A stretch of DNA of 64,000 bases from positions 1 to 64,000 of the forward strand of contig VXCM01000214.1 of the NCBI GenBank assembly GCA_014773175.1. The letters run 5' to 3'. The notes under the pieces are model-generated. The model was not told the DNA's origin. It did no database searches and worked only from the letters and a program-made list of their open reading frames with translations. The position numbers and the translations under genes are program-made. The DNA is from Lucifuga dentata (taxonomy: Eukaryota; Chordata; Actinopteri; Ophidiiformes; Bythitidae). Of this stretch, positions 29,659 through 64,000 are shown piece after piece; the first letter of the stretch is position 1; the number at the start of each line of letters is the position of its first letter.

Positions 29659-32600
29659 ATGGGAGGGATTAAACAAGAGCAGAATGATGCATCCCAGCAG
29701 CCGAAAAGTTCACATTCATCACATCAACCACGAGATGAGGTAAGTGCTGCTAGGTTATATCTAGAGAGAGTAAACTGTCTCTTTTTCTATTGACTGCTTT
29801 AAAGTTTCATTACCATTTACTGTGAAGTAGCAAGAAAATATTATTAAATAAATATGTGGAGTTACCGAGATTTCTGCATCAATTACTTATTTAAAAAAAT
29901 GTGGTCTCATCGTCAGACAAGTCATAGTAATAGATAGAACACACTTTACGTAACACCAGAGAAATACACCAAGTGTATCTCCTGGTTTCTCCAGAAACTA
30001 TTTGGAATCAAACGAGATGAGATTGTGGATGTACCCTGCTCTGTAATAAAGGCATACAAACTCTGGTTCCTGACAGAGTAAATGACAGTACTCTTCTGTT
30101 CGTGACAATTTATTAACCAAATTCGTTTGCTTAGTGGTGGTATTGTCTACTTTTTTTTTTTTTTTNTTTTTTTTTTTTTTCTGGTCTTGTTTACTGAGTG
30201 AGCCAGTGCAGTCAAGGTGAGTGATCCTTCTTTCATGGTAGTATTTAGTATTGTCTCCCTGCTTTGCAGCCTAAGAAGAGAGGCTGGCCAAAGGGAAAGA
30301 AAAGAAAGAAGGTGCTCCCAAACGGTCCCAAGGCACCAATAACTGGATATGTCCGCTTCCTGAATGAACGCCGAGAACACATGCGGGCCCAGTACCCTGA
30401 CCTACCTTTCCCAGAAATCACCAAGAGACTTGGAGCAGAGTGGACACGATTAGCCCCTAATGAAAAACAGGTAGGCTTTCAGGTTTTTCAAACTATTTGT
30501 ACATGTATCATTACGCATTTTTATTCAATGCAGCCATTTATTTTGACCATTGGTTATAATGATGCTTTATCAATGGCCTCGCAGCACAAAGAAAGGGTAG
30601 CCCGCACATTGAACTTAAAGCTCCCAAAAGGTCCAGAAAACCTTTTGAGAGCTTTAAGTTCAGTGTGAGATCTAACCTTTCTTCGTGCTGTATTCTGTTT
30701 TAGTCCTGCACCTGATCCCAGCTTGGGCTGGATGTGCACACCACCCTACTTGTTTTTGGCATATTGGCCTTACACCCATAATCACACATGGAAACCATAG
30801 TCAAGAACGTTACCTTATATGTTATTCAAGTCAATAAAACTTTGATTCTACTCCAATGAAAGTAATAAATTGTTCTTTAAAACATCATGTAAACACTATA
30901 ATCAGATTGAAATTGGCATACAATAATTTGATGCAGTCAGCGTAACAAACCAGGATTATGCAGTTGTAATGCAAGTTACATAAACATGTTAACAATCCAT
31001 CAATTTACAATCTAAGTATTCTCCACATGCATTTCCTCATCCGCTGTTCTTCCTTTCGTAAGCTGATTGTGCAACAAGCCATTTATATTCGGCGAACGAT
31101 GGAATCCTATTTTCAATTCCATCCATGCACACGTTTTACTCCACATTTTTTTGTCTCAATCTCAGTAGAAAACAAGTTATTTTATTAAAGTAGAACAGTA
31201 TTATTGGTATACTGATACCGACAGCGCTACTTGGATGAGGCGGAACGGGAGAAGATGCAGTATGCACAGGAACTGAAGGAATATCAACAGACTGAGGCCT
31301 ATCAGATCACCAGTGCGAAAATACAGGACAAGAGAATCAAGAAAGGTGAAGCCTAATTTCCTCTTGCCCCATTTGTTGTTTGTGCTGCTGCTTTTGAAGG
31401 AATCATACCTGTGATTTTGCATATTTGAGCTCAATATATACAACCCACATACACATTATGTTGCCAACAACCATTTCCCAAAACATACTACTAGATCAAT
31501 AAATATTAGAGTTGTTTTCTCTGCCTTCCAGGCAGCCATTGGTTTCATTTCATTCCAGTATGCTATAAAAAGCAACTTGTAGAGACTTGAAACGTGCTTG
31601 AGGCAAGTAATTCATCACAACAAACATAATATTTATTACATTTCTTGTCAAAGTAATTTTACTTAACTGGTCCAATGCAGAGCTGCACAGAAAAAAAAAA
31701 TTATGTCTCCACCAGAAAATATAGTCCCAGGACAAAACAGCTTTTACTGAGAAATTAAAAACAACTGTCCCTTAAATATTCAGATGTACAGGCTAGGAGG
31801 CGAAACATTGAATTGTAAGGTGGGCTCATCACCTGAACATTTGACTGTGAAAGATTAGGGGACTTGGCAAAATAACAGGAAAAGTAAAATATGGTTTTAT
31901 GTTTTGAAAATGTTTGTCAGTAATGTGACGTGTATGCGGTTAGTATTCATTGATATCCAAAACCAGTGGTTTGGTCCTTTAAATTCACCAGCACTTTACA
32001 ACATCCTGGGTTCCATCTCACAGAATATTTGTTCATCCATTGGTCTGTGAGCCTTATGCATATCCATTTTCTCTTTCAGAAGACTCTCCATCTGTCATTA
32101 TTAGTGCAAGTTCAGTGTCATCTTTACCAAAGGTACATACATGCAGAACCACATATTCTTACTGCATATTTCCATTCTTTATGCATCACCAAAATCTAAG
32201 TTGTGCATTTGGTAATATCTTCTTTAGGCTCCCGACCTGGCAAGCAGATTTGACATCCCTATCTTCACAGAGGAGTTTCTTGATCAGAACAAAGGTAACA
32301 GAGTTGGAAAATCTCATGATACTAAAAATAAATTGGTGTGAGATTAACTACGACATAATCCCACATTCTCATCGTGCCTCCTTTTGTTTTTTCTTTTTTC
32401 AGCTCGAGAGGCTGAACTACGGCGTCTCCGTAAGGCCAACATTGAGTTTGAGGAGCAGAATGCGGTGCTGCAGAGGCACATTAAGGATATGTACAACGCT
32501 AAGGAACGTTTGGAGGCCGAACTCGGACAGGATGAGCTGCGTACGCAGGCTCTTCACAAACACCTGCTGGCAATTAAACACAAACTGGTCAACAGTCTCT

Positions 32601-33966
32601 CATCAGTGCCGCTGCCAGGTCAGAAATCTGTTGGCTGTTTTCATTCAGAGTGAAAATATAGCAAGGAAGACAGATAACACTTCCATGCGTTATTAGCCAG
32701 AATTGATGTTTAACGTAATGCAGCATTTTGTTGATAGACTTAGCAAGTACAGTCCTTTAATAAAATGCATTAATAATATTGGACTTGTTAAATGTCCAGT
32801 CTTTGTGACTCTTAAATGTCTGTTTAGAGAATGTTCAGGAATGCAAAGTGGACTCTGAAGAATTGAGTAATGTATTAAAATTTAAAGTAAAGTAGTATTT
32901 AAAAACAGTAGCACTGGATATCTAGTTTTGATACCTTTCTGGCTAGAACTGGTTTCAGTCATGTCAAAGTGAGGATTTATACAAAAAGAGTAAATGTTTC
33001 CTATTTTTCATTTTAAAGTAGTGCATGACCTTTAAGTTTATCCATTAAAGACAGATTTTCATGTTGATATTTTCATATGCTGGTCTAATTTTAAGCCTTT
33101 CTTTATTGATATTGATCCATTTCTGCTTGCACTTGTTTGTACTTGCTGTACACAGTAAGCAAAACAAGCAGTTTTAGATACTTTTTAAGTCCCCTCCTCC
33201 TGAAAAGTCCACTCTGTTCTGATTGGTCAGCCATGGCATGGTGGATCCTGGCCAAACACTTGCTCGCACTTTAACAGTGTGTGTAACCACATTTCTTACA
33301 TGTTGATGTACAGACGTAACAGGCAAATCAAAAGCAAAATGTGGCTGCATTTCTGTAAGCGTAAACCTTGAGTTTTGCAACTTTTGACAGTGTTCAACAT
33401 ATGCTCCATACCACACGCTATAAAAATGAGGAAAAATGACAAAGTATGATACACTATGTCCCCTTTAAAATAGAAATACTGATACTCAGCCTCAAATATT
33501 ACTAGTACTTCTTGTAATCAGATATGGTTACACTGGAAAAGATTAAATAAATACATGTTGGAATGTCTGAATTGGACTCCACTGTATTGTTTCTCCACAG
33601 GTACAGGTGAGACGGCATCACTTGGAAACCTGGATTCTTACCTGAGCCGTCTCAGCGGAGTGCTTGAAGGAAACCCTCACAAGCACCGCGCCTTGCTTAG
33701 CCAACTTTGTGAGGTCCTCCCTCATCTGGACAGGTAACTACCAGCACATCTACACACAAACCTTGGGTAAAAGCAGGAGAACAAACACACATTCATTTTG
33801 CATTTGATCACTGATAATAAACTGCTGGTTACATGTAAAAATGTTTGCTTGTACGAACTAGGAACTACATTCTGTATGACAACTGAAACATTGTCTATGA
33901 GTCTGTCCAGATACTTGAGTTTTTTCTAATTGTATTCGTTAAATCTTTGTCAGTGAGAAGTTATGA
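29659..33966 (+). CDS. hmg20b: HMG box protein 20B (BRAF35), LSD1-CoREST subunit
   Basis: Eight coding exons: 29659-29739, 30270-30470, 31225-31345, 32080-32132, 32228-32294, 32403-32618, 33601-33733 and 33954-33966. All join in frame with GT-AG borders to 294 codons plus TGA, close to the roughly 317 residues of human HMG20B. A basic [11 protein letters not shown] stretch precedes one HMG box (about residues 38-106; [38 protein letters not shown]), which binds DNA without strong sequence preference. A coiled coil follows ([20 protein letters not shown], about residues 175-245). The family joins the LSD1-CoREST-HDAC complex and helps repress neuronal genes in non-neuronal cells. [13 protein letters not shown] is a strong family signature. 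The start is the first ATG after the untranslated leader. AATAAA lies near 34294. The closest alternative is hmg20a, but the shorter length and the sequence fit 20b better. Confidence 0.93.
30605..30667 (+). other. Tight hairpin in an hmg20b intron
   Basis: Arms 30605-30632 and 30640-30667 pair over 28 positions with one G-U and one mismatch, around a 7-nt loop (CCAGAAA). It resembles a short pre-miRNA or a palindromic MITE core. I do not recognise a known microRNA. Confidence 0.5.
31394..31982. mobile_element. TTAA-type MITE, long form, in an hmg20b intron
   Basis: Left end reads GTGATTTTGCATATTTGAGC and continues to CAACAACCATTTCCCAAAAC; the right end is the inverse, finishing GGTTTGGTCCTTTAA. 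The interior shares CAGCCATTGGTTTCATTTCA and AACTTGTAGAGACTTGAAAC with the copies at 39826 and 57397 (the latter inverted). The left TTAA is mutated here. Confidence 0.6.
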
Positions 33967-34300
33967 GGAGACTTCAGAGTCCAGTTCATTCCTGCATCAC
34001 ATGGACAAATCACACACTCGGTGGTATTATTGCCAAATCAGTGCCAGTGATCAGAGCTTATGGACACCTGAAGGACACTAAAGGCAAGATTAAAAACAGT
34101 TAAACAAAAAACACCACAGTTTCTTTGTTTCTTTTCTATATGAAAGTGTGCATTCTCACATGAATTATTTGTGAATGTAAATCTCTATGACTGCGTTGGG
34201 ATTAAATAGTTTAGTGGAGGCAGGAATTTATTCATAGAGACTTAAGTAAATTTCTGCTGCCCTTAACCCATTTGTTACATTATGTACAGATTCAATAAAA
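33967..34300 (+). terminator. hmg20b 3' untranslated region
   Basis: About 330 bp after the TGA, ending at AATAAA (34294-34299) in a context AGATTCAATAAAAGAAG. No other gene-like sequence within it. Confidence 0.65.
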
Positions 34301-34325
34301 GAAGCTTAGCAGTTTACATCAGATG

Positions 34326-34657
34326 TCATGAGACGAGCTGAAAATATTGATATTTTTAAACGTAGACTTAAAACCCATTTGTTCAGCCTGGCTTTCATGT
34401 AGTGTTTTATAATTTTATAGTATCTTATTGTTTTTAATTAACCACTTTTAACTTTTTTTAATTTATTTTTTTTCTCTCTTAGTGCTTTTTTTTGTCTCGT
34501 GTTATCACTGCTTTTATTTCTCATTACTTTGATGTATATTAGTCTCTCATTCTAATACTTCTGAAATTTGTCAATCACCTGTAAAGCACTTAGAGTTGCA
34601 TTGACTTGTATGAAAGGTGCTGTTTAAATAAAGTTTGATTGATTGATTGATTTGGTG
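34326..34657 (+). repeat. L2-like LINE 3' end
   Basis: A short frame reads ENIDIFKRRLKTHLFSLAF, the C-terminus of L2-type reverse transcriptases. About 200 bp later come CCTGTAAAGCACTTAGAGTT, AAAGGTGCTGTTTAAATAAA and a (TTGA)n tail, the standard L2 3' end. The element is strongly 5'-truncated. Confidence 0.75.
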
Positions 34658-34945
34658 GTTTTAATTTCATATAAGCAGCAATAACTACAGTGCATCCAAA
34701 CTGAAAGGGGGTAAAAAGAAAATAAACCATAGATAGTTGACAGGTTGTTGGCAACAGCAGGTTGTGGAATGGAAGGTCAATGTCATGCTGTCAGGATAGA
34801 ATATTTGTGAAGTATTTTTGAATTTTTCTAATGTTTATTAAATGTTCTGTAAACACTTCCAAATAAAAGGTGAATGTGTTTTTTGTTCTTATATTAACTA
34901 CTATGCGACATCAGCCCACTAAATTTGAAATAACTCGTTTCAAGT

Positions 34946-35371
34946 TTAAAGGACCATACCAGTGATTTTCAGTGTGTAGTTTGTTAACACATAATGTACA
35001 TACAAATATAGAAGGCACAGTTGTTTTAATTTCTCAGTAAAAGCCGTCTTCTCCTGGGACTATATTTCCTAGCAGAGATGTACATGTCTTCTTTGCAGCT
35101 CTATGTTGTACCAGTGAACTAAAGTTACTTCATCAAAAAATGTCATAGGCATCGTGTTCTCTTTGAAGGATTACTTATCTGAAGCAGGTTTCAAATCTTT
35201 ACAGTGATTTTATAGCGTCCTTGAATTAACTGACAACAATCGCCGTCTGGAAGGTAGGAAATACAGTTCTAATATTTACAGCACCATCAGTATGTTTTGG
35301 GAAATTGGTTGTCAGTAACGTAACGTGTTGTATGTATTGGGCTCAAACATGCAAACTACATGTATGGTGCA
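34946..35371. mobile_element. TTAA-type MITE copy
   Basis: Starts TTAAAGGACCATACCAGTGA and runs to an inverted end with GGAAATTGGTTGTCAGTAAC and TTGGGCTCAAACATGCAAAC. The interior shares AAAAGCCGTCTTCTCCTGGG and GATTACTTATCTGAAGCAGG with other copies. The outermost bases of the right end are degraded. Confidence 0.6.
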
Positions 35372-36244
35372 GGAAGAAAGTGCACTGGATGATCTCTTCC
35401 ATTAGGGGGAGCTGTTGGCCCACACAGGTATATATATTTTATAGTACCTCTGATGTTAACTTATTGCCAGTTGACTTCGTTTAAGGAGGAATTTGGAATG
35501 ATGCAACGTTACTGAGCCTGGCTCTACTTTGAGCAGACAGGGTGCTTAAAGTTCAATCAATATTTTATCATAAATTATCAATTTGGTTTTCTCCATTTGG
35601 CTGAGGAATAAAGCATCACTTCACAAAATCACTTGCATTATTAGGCCCGTACTTCACAGGAAAAGTTTAACAGACAAAGCTAAATCTTACATCTTTTTTC
35701 TTTTTTTTTTTTACTACATGTGGGCCAATGACAAGAATAAGAAATTATTCTGTTTCACTGTTGTAATGTACATAAAAGCATGCAACACAATGAAAATAGT
35801 TGCATCCTAAATGCTAAAGTTTAATATTTTTAAAGATAATCTGTCTGATTTAATTTTTTTATTTATTCATTTATTTATGTTTCAAAATTGAATAAATTAA
35901 GCGTACTCCGCCTAGATTATTGCTGTTATACGTTAGATATTTTACACTGTCCCTAAAGTAGAAGTGAAAAATATTGACAACAGCAGACAGAAGGTGATAT
36001 TTTATTATAAGGCAATATTTTTGACTAAACAATAATCCGTTTGTACTTTCAATTTTAGACATTTGTGTCGTGAAACCGTAAAACAACCTTTAAGACCAGC
36101 AGAAGGCAATTAAAGTCAGATCTAGATCAGCCATATTAACCATATTATAAATCACGATTCTTTATGATAAAAGCGATTAAATTATGGATAGAGATGTTAA
36201 GAATGAGCGTTTCACCCCCCCAACATACAAACACACGCCACGTC
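35372..36244. other. Intergenic upstream of unc13a
   Basis: AT-rich. Short frames on both strands have no domain. Nothing else supported. Confidence 0.4.
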
Positions 36245-36592
36245 TGACGTCACTGTATGTAGCTGTCCAAGCAGTGGTGGTGCTAAAGCTGAACAAGATG
36301 GCTGTGTGTCGGCGAGCGGAGAGCTGAGAAAGAAGGGAAAAGAGTCCAGTATAGACAGACACGCCTTAAACACGGACAGAGAGGATCAAGACACTGGTGG
36401 CCATTCTGGGAGTGTGAAGACTTTTTATTTTATTCACGCGTGACAGGCCCTGCTAGGCCCTGGTCCGGCTAGTAACGGAGGGCTTCTCCATCACAAACCC
36501 ACCAATTCATTCCCACGCTGTTGATTGCACAGATTAGCTCTGTAAAGGAGCTGGTGGAGAACCTGGAGCTGGACCTAAGGCGCGTTTAAGAC
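36245..36592 (+). promoter_or_regulatory. unc13a promoter/5' leader with CRE and a short uORF
   Basis: A perfect palindromic CRE, TGACGTCA, lies at 36245-36252. At 36298-36327 a 9-codon upstream frame (MAVCRRAES) has a good start context (AAGATGG) and ends before the main ATG at 36593. Whether it is transcribed depends on the start site, which I cannot place. CREB-type control would fit a neuronal gene, but that is inference. Confidence 0.45.
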
Positions 36593-63147
<26,555 letters not shown>

Positions 63148-63157
63148 GTAAGAAGCA

Positions 63158-63189
<32 letters not shown>

Positions 63190-63224
63190 ATGANGGGAGT
63201 ACCAGACAGACCTGGTAAGAAGCA

Positions 63225-63256
<32 letters not shown>

Positions 63257-64000
63257 ATGAATCTTCATCATCCTCTCAGTCTGGCTATATGAGGCTCTTC
63301 CATCTCTCTCTCCAGCAGAAGATTCCCACTGGGATTCCTTGAATTTATTTCAGTCCTCATTAAAGCTCGACNCCCCCCCCATTCCAACTCCCTTGTAAAT
63401 TTCTAATAAACATTTTCCCTTTGCATAAAGCCTTTCATCCTGAGAGATGTAACTATACTTTGTTGAAATCTCTGCAAGATTATCCTCTTTACTTTTCAAA
63501 CCCTGCAGCGCTCAGCTTATTTTTTTTCTTCCCCCACATTGTCTGATATTTCAAAGAAATCTTTCAGACTAATGACAGCATTTTCTTCAAATTTCTTTCT
63601 TGGCTGCTCTATAGACAATGAAAAAAATGCAAAGAGAAATTCATATTAAAAGGAGTGTAGTTTGTAATGAATTCTACTTCATGAAAATTGAGATTTTGTT
63701 TATGAATCTATAGGTCAGAGAAATATGATTTATGTTTCATATGATAATGCTAGTTGCCTATAATGGCATTCTGTATGACAAAATCAAACCAAAATCCAGC
63801 CCTTGCTTCTTGGTAGTGACCAAAAGAATGGCATCGCTAATAAAACCAGCTGCAGTTTTCCTCCCTGGGGTGCTGGGACTCACCCTTAGGGACAGGTCTG
63901 ACATTAGGATGGAGGTCAGAGTAGGACCGCTGCTCCTTCATGTTGAAAGAAGACAGCTGAGGTGTCCTCCTGGATGAATCCCTGGGGAGATCTTACAAGC
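63148..64000 (+). other. unc13a intron 26, truncated by the window edge
   Basis: Begins GTAAGA with a (TG)n tract, then a 65-bp false copy of the end of exon 26 after the N at 63194. No further exon was found up to the end; the next lies beyond the window. Confidence 0.6.

Overview
The window is animal nuclear DNA, almost certainly from a percomorph-like teleost fish. Genes are split by short GT-AG introns. Microsatellites of (TG)n, (CT)n and (CTTT)n are abundant, and the repeats (Tc1/mariner, hAT, TTAA-flanked MITEs, tRNA-derived SINEs, L2-like LINE tails) are typical of fish. Only four genuine protein-coding loci can be supported; most other open frames are short and random or lie in transposons. 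I found no CRISPR array, operon or bacterial feature.

Layout. (1) 1-3830: intergenic DNA with a Tc1-like MITE, a small TTAA-type MITE and two tRNA-derived SINE copies. (2) 3859-7730, minus strand: a divergent class II DYRK-like kinase (DYRK2/3/4 type) with a repetitive N-terminal exon, altered catalytic motifs and at least three reading-frame breaks; it is probably a decaying or pseudogenised paralogue. (3) 7731-18500: gene-poor, with a Tc1/mariner transposase tail, a complete but internally deleted hAT element (10725-12969, 8-bp target duplication), a second inverted-repeat element (13338-14644), a LINE tail and a SINE. (4) 18577-26910, plus strand: eef2, complete in 13 coding exons that sum to exactly 858 codons plus stop, with a TATA box, a TOP-like start and an intronic C/D snoRNA matching SNORD37. 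(5) 29160-34300, plus strand: hmg20b, complete, 294 codons. (6) about 36245-64000, plus strand: the 5' part of unc13a (Munc13-1), 26 coding exons giving about 1150 residues through C2A, the calmodulin site, C1, C2B and the start of the MUN domain; the rest lies past the window.

The genes are not a functional cluster: eef2 drives ribosomal translocation, hmg20b is a chromatin subunit of the LSD1-CoREST complex, and unc13a primes synaptic vesicles. Splice sites were chosen so that reading frames join. Exact sums of coding length for eef2 (858 codons) and hmg20b (294), and uninterrupted frame through 26 unc13a exons, support the models and show that base quality is good where genes are under selection.

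Assembly caution: seven single-N positions are flanked on both sides by the same 60-66 bp sequence, and others sit inside long A/T runs. These are almost certainly unmerged contig overlaps. They falsely duplicate part of unc13a exon 10, the end of unc13a exon 26, a kinase acceptor site and part of the hAT transposase.

I see no wholly novel system. The best leads are the intronic snoRNA, a 6-nt microexon in unc13a, UG-repeat tracts abutting unc13a splice sites, a tight hairpin in an hmg20b intron, a clustered X-box-like array in an unc13a intron, and a TTAA MITE family with at least six copies.
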